NCBI GenBank assembly: GCA_001508155.1
Contig: LGFI01000003.1
Span: 1 to 64,000, forward strand
Reading direction: 5' to 3'
Source: Acetothermia bacterium 64_32
GTDB taxonomy: Bacteria > Bipolaricaulota > Bipolaricaulia > Bipolaricaulales > Bipolaricaulaceae
DNA: 64,000 nt
Positions within the stretch are counted from its first letter, which is position 1, and every line of letters begins with the position of its first letter. The notes below the pieces were generated by a model, which did not search any database, was not told the origin of the DNA, and saw nothing but the letters and a program-made list of their open reading frames with translations. Shown piece after piece: positions 32,699-40,324 of this stretch. A program made the position numbers and the translations under genes.

Positions 32699-33593
32699 TC
32701 TCAGGGGGATGAAGACGATCAAAGGACGCTCGGCCACTGAAACGCGCCGGGTGATGCGCGTGTTCTTGCGTAATCCACTTTCGATCCTAGGCATGAGCAT
32801 GGTAATTGCCTTTTTCGTCCTGGCAGCGTTCGCGCCCCTGCTCGTCCCGTATCCGGAAGATGTGAGTGGGGCAATCCATATGAAGCAGCGTCATCTCCCG
32901 CCGAGCTCTGAACATTGGTTCGGCACGGATGAGGTGGGGAGGGACCTGTTCAGCCGCGTCATCTATGGAACTCGGATTTCGCTGGAGATCGGGCTAATCG
33001 TGGTCGCGGTTGGAGCGGGGATCGGGGTCCCCTTGGGCCTTGTGGCCGGCTTCTTCGGGGGCTGGACGGAGCAAGTGATTATGAGGATTACGGATATCTT
33101 CCTTGCGGTACCTGGAATTCTACTAGCCATTGCCATTGTGGCGGCGCTCGGGCCCGGGATGACCAACGCCATGGTGGCGCTATCCATAGTCTGGTGGCCA
33201 GGATATGTACGCATCGTTCACGGGAAAGTGAAGACCGTGAGGGAGGAAGCCTACGTGGAGGCGGGCCGGGCGCTAGGGCTCAATTCCATGAGGATCCTGT
33301 TTCGTCATGTGCTGCCAAACTGCATGTCCCCCATCTTGGTCAAGGCCTCCATGGACATGGGGATGGCCATCTTGTCGGCGGCGGGCCTAGGGTTCATCGG
33401 GATCGGTGCCCAGCCGCCGATTCCGGAATGGGGTGCGATCATCAGTGAAGGCCGTCGATACTTTTCGGTAGCATGGTGGCACAGCACGTTTCCCGGACTT
33501 GCCATCTGGTTCACGGTGCTCGGGTTCAACTTCTTGGGGGATGCGCTTAGGGATGCGCTGGATCCCAAGATGCGGATGCAAGCCCTGAGCTAA
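32691..33593 (+). CDS. ABC transporter permease, DppC/OppC type
   Basis: 300 aa. The DppC pattern is plain: a cytoplasmic start, FLRNPLSILGMSMVIAFFVL, HWFGTDEVGRDLFSRVIYGT, LEIGLIVVAVGAGIGVPLGL, the coupling loop VREEAYVEAGRALGLNSMRI, and the closing LGDALRDALDPKMR. The partner ATPases DppD/DppF are not encoded in this locus. Instead a DUF917 gene follows 12 bases later, which suggests the operon is specialised. Confidence 0.93.
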   Translation: MSDLRGMKTIKGRSATETRRVMRVFLRNPLSILGMSMVIAFFVLAAFAPLLVPYPEDVSGAIHMKQRHLPPSSEHWFGTDEVGRDLFSRVIYGTRISLEIGLIVVAVGAGIGVPLGLVAGFFGGWTEQVIMRITDIFLAVPGILLAIAIVAALGPGMTNAMVALSIVWWPGYVRIVHGKVKTVREEAYVEAGRALGLNSMRILFRHVLPNCMSPILVKASMDMGMAILSAAGLGFIGIGAQPPIPEWGAIISEGRRYFSVAWWHSTFPGLAIWFTVLGFNFLGDALRDALDPKMRMQALS

Positions 33594-33605
33594 AAGGAGG
33601 GAGAC

Positions 33606-34676
33606 TTGGAACTGACCGAATCAACGGTTCAGGCGTTGGCGGTGGGGGGAGCTGTCCTCGGTGGGGGCGGAGGAGGGGCACTCTCCGAAGGTCTGGAGGT
33701 AGGTAAGCTTGCGCTTGCCTTAGGAACACCAAGGTTGGTTGAGCTAGATGAGCTTCAACCGGAAGACCTGGTGGTCACTGTCGCAGCCGTGGGCGCCCCG
33801 GCTGCGAAGGAAGCGTATGTGAAGCCTGTGGACTACGTCCACGCCGTGGAATTTCTCCTTCAGCTTCTCGACGAGCCCGTGGCAGGGTTGATCACCAATG
33901 AGATGGGGGGATTGGCCTCCGTAAACGGACTCCTCCAGTCCGCTCTGCTCGGCATCCCGGTTGTGGACGCCCCATGTAACGGCCGTGCACACCCTATATC
34001 GCTTATGGGGGCCATGGGGCTCCATCGTCTAGAGAGTTACCGCTCTGTGCAGGCTGCCTGTGGGGGTGAGCCGGCACGCCGGCGGCGTGTGGAACTGGTA
34101 GTCCTGGGGGATCTGGACCGCTGCTCCCGACTGGTCCGAGAGGCCTCGGTCCAGGCAGGAGGGGTGGTTGCAGTGGCGCGCAATCCGGTGCGTGCGGACT
34201 ACTTGGTCCAGAATGCGGCCGTGGGGGCGATGAGGGACGCGATTGCGCTCGGCGAGCTCATACTAGGGGCTGCTCCTGGCGATGAGGTGGAAATGCAGGT
34301 TGCTCGCAAGCTTGGTGGAGAAGTAGTGGCGCGGGGACGCGTCTCGGGGATGGAACTCACCACCGTGGGGGGGTTCGACGTGGGGCAAGTTTGGGTCGAG
34401 GGTGGGTGCGAGCTCGTGTTCTGGAACGAGTACATGCTCCTTGAGCGGGCGGGAAAGCGGCTATTCACCTTTCCTGACCTCATCGCTACCTTCGATGCCG
34501 ATTCCCACCTCCCGGTGACCAGCGCTGAAGTCCGTGAAGGGATGGAAGTGGTTGTAGTAGCCACACACAAGGAGAACCTGAAGCTGGGTGCGGGGATGCG
34601 TGATCAGGACCTGTTCGCCCGGATCGAAGAGGCTATCGCCAGGCCCATCGTGCCCTACGTCTTTGGAAAGAGGTGA
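33606..34676 (+). CDS. DUF917 family protein
   Basis: 356 aa from TTG at 33606 behind AAAAGGAGGGAGAC. The glycine-rich AVLGGGGGGALSEGLEVGKL near the start, VTVAAVGAPAAKEAYVKP and LITNEMGGLASVNGLLQSAL match the DUF917 family; the C-terminal part has GRVSGMELTTVGGFDVGQVW and MVVVVATHKENLKL-like text. Family members are often annotated as hydantoinase-related or S-methyl thiohydantoin desulfurase proteins, and their reaction is mostly unproven. Position after the importer genes and before DUF1177 and aroM-like genes suggests it processes the imported compound. Confidence 0.85.
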   Translation: MELTESTVQALAVGGAVLGGGGGGALSEGLEVGKLALALGTPRLVELDELQPEDLVVTVAAVGAPAAKEAYVKPVDYVHAVEFLLQLLDEPVAGLITNEMGGLASVNGLLQSALLGIPVVDAPCNGRAHPISLMGAMGLHRLESYRSVQAACGGEPARRRRVELVVLGDLDRCSRLVREASVQAGGVVAVARNPVRADYLVQNAAVGAMRDAIALGELILGAAPGDEVEMQVARKLGGEVVARGRVSGMELTTVGGFDVGQVWVEGGCELVFWNEYMLLERAGKRLFTFPDLIATFDADSHLPVTSAEVREGMEVVVVATHKENLKLGAGMRDQDLFARIEEAIARPIVPYVFGKR

Positions 34677-34682
34677 TCAAAG

Positions 34683-35618
34683 GTGTTGCGAGAAGTCGTG
34701 GAGGCCATGGAGTTGCTGGAGGGGGCGGATGCAGGTAGCCAGGCCACCCGGGAGTGGCTCCGCACCTTCGGCCTCCAGGAAGACGAGATCCAGGTCACCC
34801 AAATAGAAGGGGAAAAGGGGACGACCGAGTTCATCAAGGTGACCATCTCACCCGAAGGGGCCACGGGGCCAACCCTGGGGATCATCGGCCGCCTGGGCGG
34901 GGTCGGCGCCCGCCCCCACAAGCTGGGCCTCGTCTCCGACGCCGACGGGGCCATCGTGGCCCTGGCCTGCGCCGCCAAGCTCGCCCGCATGCGCGCCCGC
35001 GGCGACCTTCTCCCCGGAACCGTGATCATCTCCACCCACATCTGCCCCCACGCCCCCATCATCCCCCATGACCCCACCCCCTTCATGGGGGCCCCGGTGG
35101 ACATGGCCGCCATGAACCGCTACGAGGTGGACCCCAGGATGGAGGCCATCCTGTCCATCGATGCCACCAAAGGGAACTGGATCTTAAACCGGAGGGGTTT
35201 TGCCATTACGCCTACGGTCAAAGAGGGCTACATCCTCAGGGTGAGCCCCGACCTCCTTGAGATCATGCGCTTCGTGGCAGGCGAGCCCCCGGCGGTGCTC
35301 CCCATCACCACCCAGGACATCACCCCCTACGGGAATGGCCTTTACCACATAAACAGCATCATGCAGCCGGCCTGCGCCACCTCCGCCCCAGTAGTGGGGG
35401 TGGCCACCTGCGCCTCCACCCCCATCCCGGGCTGCGCCACCGGGGCCAACCACCCCCTGTCCCTGGAGCAGGCGGCCCGGTTCTGTGTCGAGGTGGCCAA
35501 GGCCTTCAGCAGGGGTGAGTGCAGCTTCTATGATCCAGAGGAATTTCGGAAACTTGTCAGCCTGTATGGATCGATGCGCCATCTGCAGACCTTGGGGAAG
35601 CAGGGAGGGGATCGATGA
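34683..35618 (+). CDS. DUF1177 family protein
   Basis: 311 aa from GTG at 34683. LREVVEAMELLEGADAGSQA, GIIGRLGGVGARPHKLGLVS DADGAI, TVIISTHICPHAPIIPHDPT and PFMGAPVDMAAMNRYEVD are characteristic of DUF1177. Near the C-terminus there are several cysteines in PACATSAPVVGVATCASTPI PGCATG, possibly catalytic or metal-binding. The HICPHAP block with two His and a Cys could also bind metal. No reaction is established for the family. It overlaps the aroM-like gene by four bases (ATGA), so the two are likely made together. Confidence 0.85.
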   Translation: MLREVVEAMELLEGADAGSQATREWLRTFGLQEDEIQVTQIEGEKGTTEFIKVTISPEGATGPTLGIIGRLGGVGARPHKLGLVSDADGAIVALACAAKLARMRARGDLLPGTVIISTHICPHAPIIPHDPTPFMGAPVDMAAMNRYEVDPRMEAILSIDATKGNWILNRRGFAITPTVKEGYILRVSPDLLEIMRFVAGEPPAVLPITTQDITPYGNGLYHINSIMQPACATSAPVVGVATCASTPIPGCATGANHPLSLEQAARFCVEVAKAFSRGECSFYDPEEFRKLVSLYGSMRHLQTLGKQGGDR

Positions 35619-36274
35619 GGCGGCTTGGTCTTATAACGATCGGGCAAAGCCCCCGGGACGATGTGGTCCCGGAGCTAAAGACCCTCCTCCCCAAAGACGT
35701 GACCATCGTCGAGGCCGGGGCCCTCGACGGGCTTTCCAGGGAGGAGATACCGCCTCCGCAAGCCCCGGAAAGGACCCTGGTCACCCGCATGTCCGATGGG
35801 ACCGAGCTTGCAGTGGACAGGGAGTTCATCCACCCCCGACTTGAGGGGGCGGTTCGCGCCCTGGAAGCCAGCGCAGACCTCATCGCCTACTTGTGCTCAG
35901 GGGACCTCCCGGACTTCCCCGCCCGGGTCCCCCTCCTAATCCCCTACCGCCTGCTGGAGGGGTACCTGAAGGCGGTCAGGTTCCCGGGCCCCATCGGGTT
36001 ATTGGTCCCGGCCCCCGCACAAGTGAAGCCCGCCTTGGAGGAACTGGAGTCCTGGGGGATCCCCGCCCTGGGGCAGGCGATCTCCCCTTACTCCCAGGCC
36101 CCCAAGGTGGGGGAGGCAGCCGCGCAGCTTGCCAGGAAGGGGGCGGTGGCCATCCTCCTTCACTGTTTCGGATTCAGCCTCGCCATGCGGGAGCAAGCGG
36201 CCCGGGCCTCGGGGCTCCCGGTGATCTCCGTCCGCAGCCTGCTTGCCCGAGCGCTCTCCGAGCTTTTGGCTTGA
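35615..36274 (+). CDS. AroM family protein (racemase-like fold)
   Basis: 219 aa. RRLGLITIGQSPRDDVVPEL is the AroM signature, followed by VEAGALDGLSREEI. Two cysteines occupy positions expected for the acid/base pair of Asp/Glu/hydantoin racemases: Cys94 in AYLCSGDLPDF and Cys184 in ILLHCFGFSLA, the latter followed by LPVISVRSLLARALSELL. E. coli AroM has no known function. The arrangement here supports an enzyme acting on an amino acid or hydantoin-like compound. Last gene of the importer operon. Confidence 0.85.
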   Translation: MRRLGLITIGQSPRDDVVPELKTLLPKDVTIVEAGALDGLSREEIPPPQAPERTLVTRMSDGTELAVDREFIHPRLEGAVRALEASADLIAYLCSGDLPDFPARVPLLIPYRLLEGYLKAVRFPGPIGLLVPAPAQVKPALEELESWGIPALGQAISPYSQAPKVGEAAAQLARKGAVAILLHCFGFSLAMREQAARASGLPVISVRSLLARALSELLA

Positions 36275-36295
36275 CTTCCAGCTTCGAGGGATAAT
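36266..36295 (+). promoter_or_regulatory. rsmI promoter, predicted leaderless
   Basis: TTGGCT (36266-36271), 18-base spacer, GATAAT (36290-36295), six bases before the rsmI ATG. The -35 overlaps the end of the aroM-like gene. Confidence 0.5.
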
Positions 36296-36301
36296 CCGGC
36301 G

Positions 36302-37144
36302 ATGGCCGGGACCCTTTACGTTTGCTCCACCCCGATCGGGAACCTTGAGGACATCACCTTACGGGCACTGCGGGTGCTGCGGGAGGTGGACCTCATCGTG
36401 GGGGAGGACTCCCGCCACACACGTAAGCTCCTTTCGCACTACGGGATTCACACCCCGTTTGCCCCCAGCCTTTTCCAAGGGGTGGAAGAGGAGCGGACGG
36501 AGGGGGTGCTGCGGGAGCTCCGCCAGGGGAGGGACGTGGCACTGGTTTGTGATGCCGGCACACCCCTCATCTCGGACCCCGGCTACCCCCTGGTGAGGGC
36601 ATGTTTGGCCGAGGGGATCCGGGTGGTGCCGGTGCCGGGGGCGTCGGCGCTTTTGGCCGCCCTGGTGGCCTCCGGGCTCCCCTGCGATCGTTTCCTGTTT
36701 TTGGGGTACCTTCCCCGCAAGGCGGGCCCCCGGCGCCGGGCCCTGGAAGCCCTGCTAGGTCTCCCTTACACCGCCGTCATGTACGAGTCCCCCCGGCGGA
36801 TCGTCTCCACCCTAAAGGAGCTGGCACGCTTGTCCCCCAAGCGGGGGATTGTGCTCGCCCGCGAGCTCACCAAGCTGCACGAGGAGTTCATCCGTGGCCC
36901 CGTCGAGGAGGTGCTTGCGGAAGTGAACAGGCGCGGTGGGGTCAAGGGGGAACTCGTCCTCCTCATCGCCCCCGCCTCTCCGAACAAAGCCGAAAGGCCG
37001 GATCCCCAAGCGCTCAGGGCCCGATACGAGGAACTTCTGGGGGCCGCAATTCCCCCACGAGAGGCCCTGCGCGAGCTGGCCGCTGAGTTCGGTATTCCCA
37101 AGCGGGAGATCTATCGGCTCATCCACATCCCGGACGATCCTTAA
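36302..37144 (+). CDS. rsmI: 16S rRNA (cytidine-1402-2'-O) methyltransferase
   Basis: 280 aa. Tetrapyrrole-methylase fold: GTLYVCSTPIGNLEDITLRA, EVDLIVGEDSRHTRKLLSHY, VALVCDAGTPLISDPGYPLV, VVPVPGASALLAALVASGLP and MYESPRRIVSTLKELA are the standard RsmI blocks. Methylates the ribose of C1402 in the decoding centre using SAM. It apparently has its own promoter directly at the ATG. Its TAA stop shares the palindrome TTAA (37141-37144) with the convergent GNAT gene. Confidence 0.95.
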   Translation: MAGTLYVCSTPIGNLEDITLRALRVLREVDLIVGEDSRHTRKLLSHYGIHTPFAPSLFQGVEEERTEGVLRELRQGRDVALVCDAGTPLISDPGYPLVRACLAEGIRVVPVPGASALLAALVASGLPCDRFLFLGYLPRKAGPRRRALEALLGLPYTAVMYESPRRIVSTLKELARLSPKRGIVLARELTKLHEEFIRGPVEEVLAEVNRRGGVKGELVLLIAPASPNKAERPDPQALRARYEELLGAAIPPREALRELAAEFGIPKREIYRLIHIPDDP

Positions 37145-37722
37145 AGCTCCCGCACGAGCTCATAAGCCCCGGCCAGGCCCACAAGCCTGCTCCAGGGGAA
37201 GGGGAGCGGTTGGAACCGCCTGACCACAAAGTGGTGCCGCAGGTAGAAGCGCAGGGCGCGCTGGTTGTCAAAGGCCACATAAAGGCGCACACGCGAAAGG
37301 CCCTCCCTTTTTGCCCAGGCCCCCGCCGCCTCCAGGAGGAGTCCCCCAATCCCCTGGCCGCGGAGCTCGGGGACCACCGCCAGGGACTCCACCACCAGCT
37401 CACCAGGGGCCGCCCGCTCCTCAAAGACGCTCCCAACCAACATCACCCGGAAGGCCGCCAGGGAGAAGTCCCGGAACAGGTCCCACAGCCCCAGGTCCAG
37501 GAAGCGCCCTTTACCGTAGCTTATCCCACATACCCCCACCACCCTTCCCTCCAGCCGGGCGGTGATCGTCCGATCCCCCCTGAGGTGCTTTGCGATGGCC
37601 CGCACCGCCTTTGGGCGCGCCCCGAACACGGGGCGATACACCCCCGCGAGGGAGTCGTAAAGTATCTCCGCTGCCCTCTCCCTCTCCCCTGCGGGGAAAC
37701 CCAAGCCCACCTGAGGCCGCAT
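37141..37722 (-). CDS. GNAT-family N-acetyltransferase
   Basis: 193 aa. The acetyl-CoA binding loop VPELRGQGIGGLLLEAAGAW follows the beta4 strand GELVVESLAVVPE, and the C-terminal part has RVRLYVAFDNQRALRFYLRH, the usual RimI-like ending. The acceptor cannot be read; small molecules, peptides and protein N-termini are all possible. It is the last gene of the long minus-strand operon that starts at accB, seven bases after lepB. Confidence 0.85.
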   Translation of the reverse strand: MRPQVGLGFPAGERERAAEILYDSLAGVYRPVFGARPKAVRAIAKHLRGDRTITARLEGRVVGVCGISYGKGRFLDLGLWDLFRDFSLAAFRVMLVGSVFEERAAPGELVVESLAVVPELRGQGIGGLLLEAAGAWAKREGLSRVRLYVAFDNQRALRFYLRHHFVVRRFQPLPFPWSRLVGLAGAYELVREL

Positions 37723-37728
37723 CCCCGG

Positions 37729-38625
37729 TCAAGGGGCGGCCCACAGATAGCCGTTCATGGGGCCGAACCGGGAGAAGGGCCACACCCGGAAGAAGGGCTC
37801 GCCGATGAAATCCTCCTCGGGGACAAACCCCCAGTAACGGGAGTCATAGGAGTTCATGGTGTTGTCTCCCAGCACGAAGTAGTGCCCTTCCGGAACCCGG
37901 GTGGGCTCGATCCCATAGCGCATGCCCGGGCCATGGGTCCAGTAGGTGCGGGAGGCGATGCTGGGCACTTCCAGGGGATCCCCATCCACGTAGATCTTCC
38001 CGCCCTCCCCGATCCAGACTTCCTGGCCGCCTACGGCGATGAGGCGCTTTACGTACCGGGCCCTCCTTATCTTGGCCTGGATCCCCAGGTCCGAGAGGGA
38101 GTCGGCCCCTTGGGGCACGGCCACCTCCAGGGCGATCTGGCCCACCCCCTCCCGCAGGAGGGTCAGGGAGACCCTTCCGCCGGTCGCGGCCTGGAGCCTT
38201 CGCCTGAGGGTGACCGTGCTGGGGACCGGCTCCCCCGCAAGCTCCAGGAGCTGGTCCCCGGGCCTGACCCCGGCCTCCGCGGCCGGGCTCCCCGACTCCA
38301 CCCCCCTCACCGTGATGTCCTCCACATGCCAGAACACGATCACATCCCCCACATCCGGCTGGCGAAAATAATAGGAGATACGGTCCACGAAAAACGAGTC
38401 ACCGGGCATGATGGTGGGGATCATGGACCCGGTGGGCACCGTCATCCTGACGGTGACATAGGTGATGATGAGCCACACCGCCAGGCCCACCTCGACGATG
38501 GTCTCGACCCAACCAAGGGCCCACTCCGCCCGGCGGGAAAGGCGCACCCCCCGACGCCGGAGGAGCCGCACCACCCAAGGGGGCTTGGGCTCCTTCTTGC
38601 GCCGCCACGGCCACTTCCATTTCAT
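37729..38625 (-). CDS. lepB: Signal peptidase I with an inserted PDZ domain
   Basis: 298 aa. One membrane anchor (about residues 42-58) is followed by the catalytic Ser67 in VPTGSMIPTIMPGD, the catalytic Lys193 in RYVKRLIAVGGQEVW and the box E motif GDNTMNSYDSRYWG (253-266). Between the Ser and Lys strands, where short LepB enzymes have only about 50-60 residues, lies a PDZ-like domain (about 101-172): VRGVESGSPAAEAGVRPGDQ LLEL, then VTLRRRLQAATGGRVSLTLL. It cleaves signal peptides outside the inner membrane. The PDZ domain could recognise C-termini or regulate access. It lies in the rplS operon, as in several bacteria. Confidence 0.93.
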   Translation of the reverse strand: MKWKWPWRRKKEPKPPWVVRLLRRRGVRLSRRAEWALGWVETIVEVGLAVWLIITYVTVRMTVPTGSMIPTIMPGDSFFVDRISYYFRQPDVGDVIVFWHVEDITVRGVESGSPAAEAGVRPGDQLLELAGEPVPSTVTLRRRLQAATGGRVSLTLLREGVGQIALEVAVPQGADSLSDLGIQAKIRRARYVKRLIAVGGQEVWIGEGGKIYVDGDPLEVPSIASRTYWTHGPGMRYGIEPTRVPEGHYFVLGDNTMNSYDSRYWGFVPEEDFIGEPFFRVWPFSRFGPMNGYLWAAP

Positions 38626-38639
38626 GCGAGAACCCTCAA

Positions 38640-38714
38640 ACCACAGGGCTCACAGAGAACAAAATATCGGTCCCTTTTCCTCTGCGATCCCCGTGCCCTC
38701 TGTGATCTCATGGT
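38640..38714. repeat. Palindromic CACAGAG-type intergenic repeat
   Basis: ACCACAGGGCTCACAGAG (38640-38657) and CTCTGTGATCTCATGGT (38698-38714) form an imperfect inverted repeat around a 40-base centre containing GCGATCCCCGTGCCCTCTG. It fills the gap between rplS and lepB. Related pieces occur at 40593-40618 and 43671-43690. This resembles the short dispersed CTCTGTG/CACAGAG repeats scattered between genes in many bacterial genomes. Confidence 0.65.
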
Positions 38715-38718
38715 TTTT

Positions 38719-39057
38719 TTATTGGATCTTGTGTAGACGGGTGACGCGCCTGAGCCAGTATGGCCGGGATTGGCGGATCTGGTGTCGTTTGATCACCTCG
38801 ATCCGCTCCAGCTTGGGGGAGTGCAGGGGGATGGTGCGCTCCACCCCCACCCCCGCGGCGATCCGGCGGATGGTCACCATCTCCCGGGTGCCGGAGCCGG
38901 AGCGCCTGAGCACCACCCCCTCGAAGGGTTGTAGGCGCTCCCTGGCGCCCTCGGACACCCGCTCGTAGATGCGGATGATGTCCCCGGGCCGGAACTCCGG
39001 CCACTCCTTTACATGCTCCTCCTCCAGGGCGTGAATGAGATCATCCATTCCCGTCAT
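38719..39057 (-). CDS. rplS: Ribosomal protein bL19
   Basis: 112 aa. DLIHALEEEHVKEWPEFRPG, GDIIRIYERVSEGARERLQP FEGVVL, then GTREMVTIRRIAAGVGVERT and HSPKLERIEVIKRHQIRQSR cover the whole conserved protein. It lies at the interface with the 30S subunit. It overlaps the SPOUT methyltransferase gene by 17 bases; the order rpsP, trmD, rplS is classic. Confidence 0.96.
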   Translation of the reverse strand: MTGMDDLIHALEEEHVKEWPEFRPGDIIRIYERVSEGARERLQPFEGVVLRRSGSGTREMVTIRRIAAGVGVERTIPLHSPKLERIEVIKRHQIRQSRPYWLRRVTRLHKIQ

Positions 39058-39622
39058 GATCCTCTCCTTTAAGTCGGTCCAAGATGATGGCTACCGCAGC
39101 CCTAACCGACAGGTTATTGTATCCGCCCTCCCGCAGGGGCGGGAGGATGAAGTCGCAGGCCGCCAGAAGCTCCTCGGCCATCCCGTTTCCCGTGCCGAAG
39201 AGGATCAATATCGGCCGTTTCCCCAGCCGCCGGCGGGCCTCCTCCCAGCTCAGCTTGGGATAGGGAAGCCCGGACCGCCCGCTGGTGCCCCATACCTCCG
39301 GCTCCTCCCCCTCCTCCCTGGCGATCTCCAGATAGCACTCCTCCAGGTCCTCCCGCACCGCCACCAGCTCCAGGGCCTCCTGCCGTAGGGGCCAGTCTTC
39401 TTCCTCAACCCAGAAGTCCCGCAACCTCTGGGCGATGGCCCGCTGAGAGGGAAGGGGGGTCACCACAAAATAGCGCCGCACCCCATAGGTACGGGCGGTG
39501 CGGGCGATGTCGGGGACGTTTATCGGGGTCACCGCGGTGGCCATCACTCGCCCCCGCCGATCCACCATCGGAAAGTGAAGCAAAGCGATATAAAGATCTT
39601 TCACTGGCAAATCCACCGGCAC
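39041..39622 (-). CDS. SPOUT-type RNA methyltransferase (RNA_Me_trans, PF09936-like)
   Basis: 193 aa. VKDLYIALLHFPMVDRRGRV, MATAVTPINVPDIARTARTY, RRYFVVTPLPSQRAIAQRL and the SAM-binding knot ILILFGTGNGMAEELLAACD FILPPLREGGYNNLSVRAAV match the family usually found fused to or next to TrmD. Substrate is unknown, perhaps tRNA or rRNA. It abuts trmD (stop to start one base apart) and overlaps rplS, so the four genes are co-translated. Confidence 0.9.
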   Translation of the reverse strand: MPVDLPVKDLYIALLHFPMVDRRGRVMATAVTPINVPDIARTARTYGVRRYFVVTPLPSQRAIAQRLRDFWVEEEDWPLRQEALELVAVREDLEECYLEIAREEGEEPEVWGTSGRSGLPYPKLSWEEARRRLGKRPILILFGTGNGMAEELLAACDFILPPLREGGYNNLSVRAAVAIILDRLKGEDHDGNG

Positions 39623-40324
39623 CTATGTGGTTGGAGCTTCTAGCCTTAGGCCGAGGAGATCGGGGCGGTGGCGCAAGGTCTTCCGCCAGGCCTCCCGCAT
39701 CCTGAAGCGGCGGATCCGCTCGTGATCCCCGGAAAGCAGCACCTCGGGGACCCTCATCCCGCGGAAGGTCCGGGGCCTGGTGTACTGGGGGAAGCCGAGC
39801 TGAGGGCCTTGGTAGAAGGAGTCCGTGGCCGCCGAGGCGTGTCTTCCCACCACCCCGGGGATCATGCGGGCCGTGGCCTCCACCACCACCGCCGCCGGGA
39901 GCTCCCCCCCGGCTAGCACATAATCCCCGATGGAAAGCTCCAGGTCCGCCATCCCGGCCACCCGCTCGTCCACCCCCTCATAGCGGCCGCAGAGCAACGT
40001 CACCGCCCGATGCCTGGCCAGCCGCTTAGCCAGCCCCTGCTCGAACCGCACCCCTTGGGCCGAAAGCAGGATCACGAAGGGACGCCCCCCCACCTCCTGG
40101 GAGATGGCGTCCACCGCCCGGAAGAAGGGCTCAGGACGCATCACCATCCCCGCCCCGCCCCCGAACGGCCGGTCGTCCACTATCCCCCGGGGATCGGGGG
40201 AGAAGACCCTGAGGTCGTGAAGCTGTATCTCTATCAGGCCCTTCTCCTGGGCACCGAGCAGCACCCCCTGACTGAAAAAGGGGCGCAGCATCTCAGGGTA
40301 AAGGGTGACAATGTCAAACCTCAT
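39623..40324 (-). CDS. trmD: tRNA (guanine-37-N1)-methyltransferase
   Basis: 233 aa. MRFDIVTLYPEMLRPFFSQG opens the protein; VDDRPFGGGAGMVMRPEPFF, VTLLCGRYEGVDERVAGMAD and LELSIGDYVLAGGELPAAVV form the trefoil-knot SAM site, with FYQGPQLGFPQYTRP and PEVLLSGDHERIRRFRM after it. Methylates G37 next to the anticodon to prevent frameshifting. Start overlaps the small khpA-like gene by four bases. Confidence 0.96.
   Translation of the reverse strand: MRFDIVTLYPEMLRPFFSQGVLLGAQEKGLIEIQLHDLRVFSPDPRGIVDDRPFGGGAGMVMRPEPFFRAVDAISQEVGGRPFVILLSAQGVRFEQGLAKRLARHRAVTLLCGRYEGVDERVAGMADLELSIGDYVLAGGELPAAVVVEATARMIPGVVGRHASAATDSFYQGPQLGFPQYTRPRTFRGMRVPEVLLSGDHERIRRFRMREAWRKTLRHRPDLLGLRLEAPTT

Noticed and set aside
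37210-38736. 508-codon open frame on the plus strand
   Set aside because: It runs antisense across the GNAT gene and lepB, is rich in Pro, His and Gly, and resembles no protein; a GC-rich shadow frame.
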